Below are positions 41,000 through 51,747 of a stretch of 64,000 bases of DNA, one piece after another; positions within the stretch are counted from its first letter, which is position 1, and every line of letters begins with the position of its first letter. This DNA is from Chaunax sp. Z400 (Eukaryota; Chordata; Actinopteri; Lophiiformes; Chaunacidae), in assembly GCA_037577475.1 (NCBI GenBank), contig CM075188.1, forward strand, positions 16,326,501 through 16,390,500, read 5' to 3'. Position numbers and translations under genes: made by a program. The notes beneath the pieces were generated by a model. That model saw only the letters and a list, made by a program, of their open reading frames with translations. It was not told the origin of the DNA and did no database searches.

Positions 41000-42495
41000 A
41001 CATACATTGTAAAACCTGGATTTAGTTCCTGTGAGTCCAAAGACATTATAGTCTGGAGAATTAGAAACTACGTTTGGCATGAACATAAGTGTGAATGTGT
41101 TTATATGCATGTCCTAACCCATTGTGGTCATTTCAGGGGCATTACATGTCGTGTGCAGTGCATGCTGGGATATGTTTAAGCCCCTGAATTAGATAAGCAG
41201 TTTCAGAAAATAAATGCACTGATACAATGTGGCCATCACTACAGCCTGTTATCTGGAGTAAGTATAATGTGTTTACTACATTGTGGCTTCAGTCGAAAGC
41301 TTGACTTGTTCCAGCCATCAAACTAAGGTTCAATGTGTCTTATGTGCAAGAGTCTCTATAATTAGGACAGGTGATACCAAAAAAAAAGCCACGAAACCCA
41401 AATCATTACCAGTGCTCCTTTAAACTGTCAGCCGTGTGACCATGCTTTTGTTGCCCATTCTTTTCACTGTGCAAGTTCTCAGAGAAATATTTGCTAGAAA
41501 ATAAACACACTGCAGCACTTATGGGACAACCCAGGCTTTTACTCTGAAAGCCCTGTTGAAATTGCCTTGAGGAACAACTTGGTGTTTTCACAGCTGTGAA
41601 CCCGACATTCACAAGCCTCCAAACAGTTCTATATCACAGTACACCTTTAGAACAAAACTGTTTTGTCTGACCTGTTTTCTAGTTGTCACTCTATCTGCAG
41701 TCCTCCACAGTAGTGGGCTTGTTTCAACACTGTCTGCCCTGCTGTACACGGGGTACTGAGCCTTCCTCAGCTTTGCCTGCATAGTTTGCCAAATGCTTGG
41801 GAACCATAATCCTTTTTTTTTTTTCTTTCTCTGTACTGCTGAGTTTATATGGGGAAGCAAGAGCCAGTAAAGCCTGTGAACATTATGTGCAGTGTGACTG
41901 AGCAAATCAAATGATTTCATGGAAAACAAAAATCAATAAACTTTGTCAATGAAGGTCTTGTTTCTCATTAAAAATACCATATATCTGTCAATGACACATC
42001 ATAGTTTTAGCAAACTTGAGTCATCTTAAGATGATTCCAATACCAAGTTTTCATACAAAGCTACAATTTTTCCCAGAAAGTCCACTTTTCAGTAAAAATT
42101 ATTACAATTGCAAATAGACAATGAAATGTACCCATAAATGAACCACATATTCTGAACCCCACATAAAATGAAAAGAACAGCAGCACCATGTTCAGTAAGT
42201 TTATAGTTCAGGAAAATAAATAACTAAAATAAATACTTTCCATAATGCATGTGCTAGCAGGATGTCCATAAGTTACACTTCAGTATTCTCATCATTTCTT
42301 CAGTACATCATGTGATCATGATGGTCCCTGTTCAGATAGCACAGTACTATAATTCAAAGAGCACCCATAACCAGTATGTACATTATGCATGGCTTTTTAC
42401 ATGACTTGAGTCCTTGTACAGTACGCTGTTCTGGAAAAATCCACTGTTCGTATAGTTTGCCATCTTTCTGCAGATTCAGCTCCTTTTTTGTCTCT
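41000..42495. other. Intergenic stretch between convergent timm13 and tmprss9-like 3' ends
   Basis: No exon recognised. The right part should be the 3' UTR of the tmprss9-like gene. The open frames here are short and without support. Confidence 0.5.
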
Positions 42496-45400
42496 TCAGA
42501 AAGGCAGATATGTAGCTATCCAGTTCCTAATGGACGTCACACGAGTGTAGACCCCCGGATAACCAATTCGCCCACATCCATGTCCCCAGCTGGTCACTCC
42601 AGCAATAAACCACTTGCCAGAGTGCTGACGACAGGTCAGTGGCCCACCAGAGTCTCCCTGGATGATGGAAGAGAGAAAGGGGAGAAAGAACAGGAGTGGC
42701 TTTAAATAATCTGTAAGATATTAGAATAACCTAATGCTCTGAGGTCTCCAGTATGTCAAGGAGAATGCACTACAATGTTTTTCAACAAGCAACACGGGTT
42801 TCTCCATCATGTTTAAACTATCTTCAGAATATTTGAGAAGTATTTTCAACCTATGAATTAATCATATGCTCTTTTTTCCCCAAACATCAGTCTGAGAAAA
42901 GAGAAAAGGGGAAGATTTACATTGCTCTGACTTCACTGCAAGATAGGAGCCATGGCCCTATTTCTCTGAGCCCCTGCTCACTCATTATCTTGGACTACAA
43001 TCTAACTATGATGTCCAGCCCATTTCCATGCTGTGTAAAAGGTATGTGTGTCATACATGATGGCATCTTGCATCTTACCAAGCAGCTGTCCCTGCCTCCC
43101 TCCATGTATCCAGCACACATCATGTTAGGAGTCAGCACGTTTCCATATGACCGCTGGCAGTCTGCCTGGTCGATTATATTCACTGCAGCTTTCTGCAGCA
43201 GGATGGTCAGTGAACCTGTGCCAAAGAATAATCATGTTAGTGCTTCTGATTACAACACTTTGTGTCATTTTTGTACTGCTGTCAGATGACTAACCAAATT
43301 CACTTCCATTGTTCTGGAGCTGCAGCAGGAAACTTCAGCGGTAGATAAGTCATAACCTCAGCAGATAAGACAGAAACTACTGTATCTACATGGCTACATA
43401 CCAAAAAGATAAGACATACTGTATGTTGTGTGGGGAAACTATTTCCATATGGTGTGAGACTGCCCAGATAGGAGGTTTTTATGCACAGGTTTCATCAGAT
43501 GTAGTCTGTATTCCATTTGTGTCTAATGTTTAACTTTTGAATGATGATTCAGTAGTTAATGTTACAAATAACAGAGAAGACTTCTACTTTTAGGTCTGAC
43601 TGACACCAAAAAGCTGCATGAAGATGGAAGCCTCCCCTCCCCATGAACTTCCAATTTCCCAATGGATTCTCCTAATAATAGATACTATTTCTCTGGAACT
43701 TTCTATAGTGTGAACAAATGGTGCAAAGGGAAACACAATAGACACTTTATCCAAAGCTTTGGATATCAAGTCAAATCAAGTCAAGTCATCATCAATCAAG
43801 TCAAATCAAGGACATTTCTAGACTTATTAAAAATTTTATTTGTTTATTTGTTGTGTGTGGATGTGCCACATTGTGGCTTCCAGCGAGGGGCTAGGAAGAC
43901 AGGAGGGACTGTTCAGGAGGGGTAGTTAATGAATATTGTATTATATGTGGATAAAGAAAAGTACCATGGCTGTAAACTTGTGTTAAAAATGATCAGTGTC
44001 CATGGTCTGATTGTCAGACACAATCTGTCCTTCATTATTGAAAAATAATAATCACAAAAAAAGAAATACATTATGTTAAAAAAAAGTTCTTAAGTCTGTT
44101 TTCTTGAGTATTTAGGATCATCTCACCCACATCTCTCCACTGAGACTGTTAACATTCATTGTAGATAATAATTTCCAATGTTCCAGCTTGATGTAACATG
44201 TTTATATCATTATGCAATAGTACAAGGCTTTCTAGAAAGCTGTGCCTCACGTTAGTGCTATTTTAACACTTACCTCCTTCCCTCACGGATCCCCAGCCTG
44301 TGATGTAGCACTCTGCATTCTTCAGGAAGTGGTGCACAGTTGAAGGGAGGCAGACAGACTGGATGGTGTTGGACATGGGGGCTGGAACTGTCAGCTCCAA
44401 CAGCGCCACATCGTGGTCCATGTTGGTCTCATTGAAGGCTGAGTGGATGACAATCCTCTGGATTGGGATGACCAGGGCTCCCACTCCAGAACGCAGCACA
44501 GATCCTAGGCTCACAGCCCAGTTAGTGGGGCTCGAGTCACTGGGGGTTATAAATGAAGACTCAGAACTAGTACCATTCTGGACATAATGGAGGCGTTAAA
44601 TTTGATATAAATAAATATTGTGGTAAAGTTCAGCTTGTGTGATTATTAATTTAATTAATATGCTGCTGTGCGAAAGCATGTCGTATAAAAAGTTTCCAGC
44701 AAAACACAGAGCACCTTTTGAAGCAGTGTGCAGCTGTGAGTAACCATTTGCTGTGAATGAGCGTGGCGCCACATCTGTGAAGTCTCTGGTACTGGAGACT
44801 GCCAATCCATGGCCACTCCCCCCTTCGAGCCGTTACTCCACCCACAATCCTATGGAAGCCCAATACAGGACGTACACCACAGTCTAAAACAAAACCACAC
44901 ATGAGAAACAAGTCCTTTACACATAGTACTTGCTTACTCCTTTTCACATATACATGTAAACATACCACAGTTTTGTTCGTCGGCCTGGTTGGGGCAGTCT
45001 GGGACTCTGTCACACTCTGGGTTAACCTTGCTGATGCAAGAGGTGGCGCTACACTGGAAGTTTCCATTGCAGTTCAAGACTGAAAGATATGATGGAGAGA
45101 TGATATCGCAATAAAAGAAATTAGTTCCATATTTGTGATTCTTCTCTAATGAGCTGCTTCCAGTAGGACATTACCAGGTGGTGTTGGTGCAGGCAACTCA
45201 TTTATAGCTGTGGTCCTGGATTCTGTTGGACGATTAAAGCTTGCTCCTGTCAGAGCAACTGGCACAGTGGGAACATACTGGGAGTAACCATGGACCAAGC
45301 TGGGATTTGTGTGGCTTAGAATCCAGTTGCGGAGCCTGGTGATGCGGGAATAAACCCCAGGCCTGTTTATCTGGGCACAGCCCACACCCCAGCTCACCAC

Positions 45401-48400
45401 CCCAGCCAGGAAGAACCTCCCTGGGGGCCCCTCACACACCAGAGGCCCTCCAGAGTCACCCTGCAGGGGAAACAGAAGACCTCTAATGTAAGAACAGTTA
45501 CTCAACATAGTGCTGTTGTCCTGTAAAGGGTAGCTGAGTTCAGAGAAATTTCTATCTTGAGATAAATTGATGGAATATATCAATTACGTATACTTTGGAC
45601 TGTTTAAGCCATATAAATGGTTATATATTGAATTAATTGTGTCCAGTTGAAGTAACTTTACAGAGGAGCCTTTACTGGGGAGGAATGTCATCTTTTTCTC
45701 ATTGTAATATTAACAGCACACACTCTGTTATGTTGCGATGAAAATAAGAGGAACAGCCTCAATATTTAGGGTGGCGCCAGTGTTATTGACATACAATTTT
45801 GACCCTACTTTAAGTTTCAAGATAGAAATAGAAAACCAGATCACCAGTCTATGGATGTCAAATTTTGCCTCGAGACAGGAAAGTATTGTAACAAAATGTA
45901 AGTTGATAGCTTTTGCTATTGTAGCCACCTGTTTGTGAACCAAGTGAAACAGCACTGACCTGACACGAGTCCACCTTGCCCTGCAGGAATCCAGCACACA
46001 TCATGTTGTGAGTCACAGCACCCCTGTACACAGAGGATTTATTGCACATCCTGGAGTCGATGATTTTCACCACCGCCTTCTGCAGTGTGGGAGGCACCTC
46101 AGCTGAGTGACACAAGACCGAAGGACAACTGGATTACTTATGTAGATTGTATTTCAATGTATTTCAATGCAGCAATGAAAATAATCAGTATCAATGGTGA
46201 TGCTCTTGAAATGGCTCTTTCTCCTATGTATCTTCTTTGTAATGGTGTTTTTACTTCATTGTTAAGCACCTTGTATTGCAACTTTGCACGAAAGGCGCTA
46301 TATAAATAAAGATTGATTGACTGATGTGGGACCATTGTGATATAGCTTTAAGAATATATTTTCCTTGTGTTAATGTTGAAAGATACAATTCAACTCCTTT
46401 TCTCTCTAAATTAATCATCTGTTGTTGTGTTGAGATGCTTCCCTGAAGGCAGACTCACTGTTAAACTGGTTTAGTGCACCCCACCCTGATACCACACAGC
46501 TGTGTCCGGGGGCAAACACATGAGACGTGGAGGGCAGGCAAACAGGCTGGATGTAAGAGTTGAAGGTGAGAGGGGTCTCCAGCTCCAACACAGTAACATC
46601 GTTGTCAGTGTTTGTAGGGTTGTAGTCTGGAGACACAACCAGAGACTTGATGTTAATCGTTTTAGACTTGGACTCCCCACCGCTCACTTGTGTGGCCCCT
46701 ACCAGGGCCGTCCACTCTCTGGGGTCATTGTCCCTATAAACAGAAAAGAAAAAGATGACATCACAATATGTATGCCAGTCACGCAATAGCACAATAATTG
46801 ATTTAACCTACTATTTAACCAATTAACTAACTAAAATGAACTAATAAAATTGTACGTACATTTTCGAATGCTGTGATGCTTTAACTTTTAGAGAGATTTA
46901 TAAATAACTCGTCAGTGACATGACGAAAATCATTGGTGCCTACCTCTCAAAGCAGTGAGCTGCACTGACCAGCCAGCGTTCGCTGATGATGGAGGCTCCA
47001 CAGGTGTGACGTCCATGAAGCCTAAGGCTAACCTGCCATGGCAGCTCCCCTTCCCGAGCATCCTCGCCACCCACCACTCGACTCACCATAGCAGGACGTG
47101 TGCCACAGTCTAAGATGGATGTGGCAAAATGAAGAAGAAGCAGTGATGTTTTTCTTACTGATATGTCAGTAACCTCATAGGTACATATGACCAGCCAGCA
47201 CTCTGCTGCAGTTGTAACCAATCATGTTTGTTTTTTTTAACGAATAATGACAAAGAAAATTGAACAGTGAGGCTCCAATGAATAGTAATTTCATATTTAA
47301 AGAAACACTAACCACAACGAGCTTCATCAGATCCGTCTGCACAGTCAGGGATGAAGTCACACTCTGGGTTCAATTTGGTGACACATTCTCCATTGTCACA
47401 TGTGAAGATGTTGACAGGACACTTGGCTAGAGGGATGATAGACAAATGGTAGGCTTACAGTTTCAGAAAACAAGCACACTATGAACATGTGAGGTATGTA
47501 GGTGTAAGGAGGATGATTGTGCTTTATTGCAATGCAATTAATGTTACTGGGTTTTAAATTATAGGTTCACATTTCTTGCATTTGTTTGTCTTAAAAGTTT
47601 CCACTTCAGCCATCTTATAGTCTGAATTTGTCAAATCAAGCAGGTGGCTTAGTGCAAAATTCACATTTTGTGTATTCACTTTCTGTGAGTCCATGAGGGA
47701 CAGCAACATCAGGAGGAAGTTTTCTACAAAAAAGACTAGCTTTAGAGAATACCCACTTGATCTGACACTTAAGTCTGCTGAAGGCCCCCCCATTACCAGA
47801 CAAACCAGAGGGCATTTTTGCACATGGTGCTGTGGCTTTTGTCTCATATTGGAAATGTAATGAAGGAATGCCTTCATGGCCAGTATGGGCAACAGGAGTA
47901 ACAAGCATGAATTACTGAGGATCAAAACGCAGAATCCATTTGATATTCCTAAAATGCATGAACATATGTTGAAGGATTGTTTGCGGGCACATTTGGGACT
48001 AAAATATATTCACTTACCCATACCGTCATCTCCAATAGCATAAAATGACTTCCCACTGGCTCCTAGGAATGAGGAGACAGACGAAGATTAGAACCTGTGA
48101 GGACTATAGAAGCCCAGAGACAATATATTGCACCATTGTCGCCTGTTCTTATCACTCCCATTAAACACATCTGAATGAAGGGCCACAGTTAACTGATATA
48201 TTTGATAGTTTCAATACCCAGTAATATGATAGTGTTGATCTCTCCAAATTCTGGCACCTCTAGTGGATCCTGCATTGCTGAGCTGAGCCCTGCTATCAGT
48301 AACTCCTGAACAAAGTTGTCTGAATACTGCTGGACTTTGGACACCCTGAAGACGAGTCTGAATGTTGCCATCACATCACCATTAATGTTACTGGGAAGAC

Positions 48401-49003
48401 AGAAAAGCAGACTATGTTATTCGTTGTTAGGATTAAATGCATTAAATGATCTACCTGTGTCCAGCGTTCACTCACCCATAGGCAACAATACTGCAATCTA
48501 TGTAGTGATGTGATATTGACGAGGCAATGAAGACATTCTTAATCTGTAAAATAGTGAAAATATGCAGTTTAACACTTTTTTTAAAAGGAAATATTTGCTT
48601 CTTAACATGGTGTGAGTCTGGACTTAACCTTGGTCTTTAAAACGGATGATAGTACTATGGAGAAACCAGAGTTCTCATCCTGCAGAACAGGATTATACTT
48701 CAGACCTCTCAGCTCCACTGTCTCCATGAAATTATGGCGCTCCTGCACCAGGTAGGCTGGCAACGACAGAGGACACATTCTTACAGATGGTTTCACAGAA
48801 TAAGTCAGTTTAGAAACTGTGTTTAACAGTGTAAATACTGTACTGGCAGGGCACACACCAATGAGCAGGCCAACAAAGACCCCGATAACGAGGAAGAAGA
48901 GGAAGAATGCTGCAAGGATGCTGCTGTAGCAGTTAGGGTGGGATTGAACAGAAGATGCTCCTGAAGAGGAGCACGGCCCTCCTCCATCCTTCTTCACCTC
49001 CAT
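42496..49003 (-). CDS. tmprss9: TMPRSS9-like (polyserase) type II transmembrane serine protease with two LDLa + trypsin cassettes
   Basis: Fifteen coding exons (minus): 49003-48859, 48756-48629, 48543-48476, 48390-48218, 48062-48018, 47426-47313, 47109-46944, 46733-46459, 46102-45960, 45460-45175, 45079-44966, 44883-44715, 44566-44274, 43215-43079, 42657-42496. They total 2418 nt, 805 residues. Order: short cytosolic tail, one membrane anchor (about 28-50), SEA-like region (about 50-175), LDLa 1 (about 188-225), trypsin domain 1 (activation site RVVGG near 235), Thr/Pro linker, LDLa 2 (about 515-552), trypsin domain 2 (RIVGG near 563). Both domains keep the triad: AAHC, DNDV or DHDV, GDSGGP; Asp189 (VDSC, RDSC) predicts cleavage after Arg/Lys. 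A Cys before each activation site suggests the active chains stay tethered. Human TMPRSS9 as I recall has three protease domains and one LDLa, so orthology is likely by synteny but the architecture differs. Confidence 0.9.
46138..46335 (+). mobile_element. LINE-type 3' end in tmprss9-like intron 8
   Basis: The stretch ends with AAGGCGCTATATAAATAAAG followed by a short ATTGATTGACTGA tail, the classic 3' end of non-LTR elements widespread in fish. It makes up more than half of the 356-base intron between exons 8 and 9. No coding capacity. Confidence 0.7.
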
Positions 49004-49300
49004 GTTGGATTCACAGCTCCAACCTCACCACTCACATTCCGCTGTAACCAGTATCATAATGCCCGTCATACAAAAATGTTCCAGTCCTGGTAGAGATACA
49101 GAAACTATTGTTTTGTAATTAACTTATCTACTTATTATAAGTTACTATAATTATATATTTATATAAGTTATAATTTATATAAGTTATATAAGTTTCTAAG
49201 TTAATAGGTTATCCACTTATTATTGCTTACACATAGCATGAAATATTATCAAACAACACACGAACCTACGCAGCCCCTGAAGTTCCATACGGGAAAACTT
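49004..49300 (-). other. tmprss9: 5' UTR and upstream region of tmprss9-like
   Basis: The ATG at 49001-49003 is preceded by CGGAATGTGAGTGGTGAGG and GTGAATCCAAC, which may hold a 5' UTR. No TATA box is clear. Tracts of TTATATAAG occur at 49140-49200. Confidence 0.35.
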
Positions 49301-49306
49301 TTTTAT

Positions 49307-49425
49307 CTTGTGCGCACAAGTTATTATTTTTTGGGAACAAAATAATTATCTTGTGCGCACAAGATAATTATCTTGTGGGAAGTTATTATCTTGTTGGATC
49401 AATATAATTAACTTGTGCGCACAAG
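49307..49425. repeat. Three palindromes of CTTGTGCGCACAAG
   Basis: The 14-base perfect palindrome occurs at 49307-49320, 49350-49363 (extended to 26 bases of symmetry, 49344-49369) and 49412-49425. Half-sites ATCTTGTGGG and ATCTTGTTGG lie between the second and third. TTATTATCTTG-like AT-rich sequence separates them. Confidence 0.9.
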
Positions 49426-51747
49426 ATTAAAAAAAAATCACTCCTCCCTTTTTGCCAATGAAAAGGAAAACGCATTGTATTTCAATTTCGGCTTTTGTAT
49501 TAATTAAAACGAAAAATCAAATTACTAGTTTTTCGTTTTTTTAAAAATATCAGTTTCTGAAACGAAAATCGAATTACCAAAAGATACACGGACCGAAAAG
49601 ACAAAGTAAGTTCTATCTTCTGACAGTCGCTACCTCTGAATGGTATATTGTTTTCAAGCGGTAATTCTGTTTGGGAGAGCTGGCTGAGATTGTCCGGCGT
49701 GCGTAAAAAGGTCCATGTAGGCCATGTTGACCGGAGATCACAAATCAGATCACAAATCACACTAAAACTTTTTTCTCCCTTCAATTTTTACAGAACGTGA
49801 GGATTTCAGACATGGTGAGGATAGTTCACTGCACAAGCAAATTACGCACGGCGACACAAGATACATCACATTAGGCGACACTACACAATAAACGCTCTAT
49901 ATTCTGAAGTAAAATCATACCTCTTTCTTAGGTAGTCTTAGTCTCATTCATCTGAGCAGCGACTTTCACGATATCCCGCTGTTCCCAGTGCGTGCCTTGA
50001 CGCACAGAATACATAAATGGATGAAGACAAGGGGGACGGAGAGGTCCGCTATTTGTTCCACCTGCCAAAGGGCGTGCCGTGCCCGTCCCAAAGGTAACTT
50101 TTCAGTTTACTTTAAGAAGTCGGCTCAGCTTCAGAAATCCCCGGCCGACCCTCCTCCCATCAGTCTTGATCTCTTTGGTTACACCCCGATGTGCACAGGC
50201 ATTTCGACTGTCACCTCAGAACACCCATAATCCCCAGGTAAATAAAAAAAGTCTGTTTTCCTTTACACCATGTACATTACAGCATGTTGGAGGAAAGCAA
50301 TGTAGTCAAAAAATAGGGCACATGAAGGCCTCAGTGGAGCTCTGTACTCCCCTTTAGTCTCAGCCAGTCTCATTGACACAGTGACTGAGCAGCAGAGGAG
50401 GAGCGAAGCCCCCTGGAATTCTGCCCTTTTACTTCTGGCTGCATGTCCCGGACTCACAACACCTGGCAAACTATCCAGGGTCCTTTTACCAGGATTACAG
50501 CCCCTCTAATCAGTTAAGGTGCCTTGAGTGGCATACTGCACACAGGTGGAAAGTGAGAGAGGAAGTGAATCTACATAAAAGCCCATCTTGATGAGCTTAT
50601 TTGCAATCCCATGATAAAATCTATGCTGTATATTTTATACTCACAAATCTTCACATGGTGGATTTTGGAGGACGATTCCACATGTACAACTCAGAAGAAA
50701 ATAAAAACACTGATTTAATGACATTCTTCCCTACATTTTGGTTAAAAATTGATTCATTTACTCACCATTTATCTGAGGTAACAGCCAGAACAGCTTTGAA
50801 AGCCCCCTAAAGGGACAATACTAACAAAGGTAAATAATTCAGCTTATATTATTCCCTCTCCCTGCTTAAAGGACTTTCAGCACAAAGCAGCCATTACCAC
50901 AAATGTTTCTTTGTTCGTGTCCAGACAGGCTTTAGTGGCTTATCTTTACACTCATAGGACACACACCCTTCATTTCTGTCAACTTCTGCCACAGGACAAA
51001 GGGAATTGAGCCGTAGCCAGTCCAGCGTTTTGTCCAAATACTACTATAAAATGGTTAAGGAGTCTGTCAAGTGGTCTGAATATAGAACATAAAACGTGAC
51101 ATAACCTATTAGCTTATGTAATTATTAAAAAGACTGTGTGTGTAAATTGGTTGTGGTTAACTGGGATACTTTTTTTTATATTTTAGCTTTGATTTTATTT
51201 CTGGCCAAAATAGTCAGAAATGAGACGGAGCTGCAGGCAGACCACAAGTGTCACACTAACAATAGAAAATATCAGTGGACCACACAGAAAACAGCTGCTC
51301 TATATTCATTACATTGTCACACTTTCAGGATACTCTTGAATCACATCTGGTCATTCCATACACCAAACAGGTACAACAAGAAAGAAGACTGGAATTTTCA
51401 ACACTCAATATACATTTTCATTTTATTTTCTTATCAAAAACAACAAACAATAGTAAAAAGTAGACTTATTCTGGATAAAAAGAAACGGTAACACTTCCCA
51501 AACTTGTGGGCTAGACAACTCAAATCTTTCCAAGCTAGCACATCACAGACAGAAACAAAGGTGAAGTGCTTTCAAGTGTCCTTTTGCTGATCAACTTATG
51601 ATTTTTAACAAAAGAAATTTACTTTGTTTCACGCATTGTTATCGTTATATTTAAAAAAAAAAATGAAATCAACAAAAAAACTCAAAAAATGTTCATGTAT
51701 GTGCATCGAGTTTGTGTGTGACTGTAAGCCAGCGAGTGATGACTGTG
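49426..51747. other. Intergenic stretch between tmprss9-like and lsm7
   Basis: Apart from the candidate first exon at 50017-50093 I see no gene. SPPL2B, which I remember between LSM7 and TMPRSS9 in human, is not recognisable here. The right part (about 51400-51747) should be the 3' UTR of lsm7. Confidence 0.45.
50017..50093 (+). other. Candidate coding first exon (weak)
   Basis: An ATG in good context (A at -3, G at +4) opens 25 codons reading MDEDKGDGEVRYLFHLPKGV and PCPSQ. It ends exactly at a consensus donor AAAG-GTAACT, where the unspliced frame stops. The region is more GC-rich than its surroundings and lies divergent to tmprss9-like. No second exon was identified on the + strand, so this may be chance; a second overlapping frame is also open here. 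Confidence 0.2.

Noticed and set aside
44566..44715. Apparent frameshift between tmprss9-like exons 12 and 13
   Set aside because: Using the first acceptor (GTCCAG) after the phase-2 donor gives an early stop. The acceptor ten bases further on (GGTACTAG, exon start 44566) restores phase and makes the whole coding length divisible by three.
50107..50238. A second exon following the candidate exon 50017-50093
   Set aside because: The acceptor would leave an intron of only about 13 bases, too short to splice.
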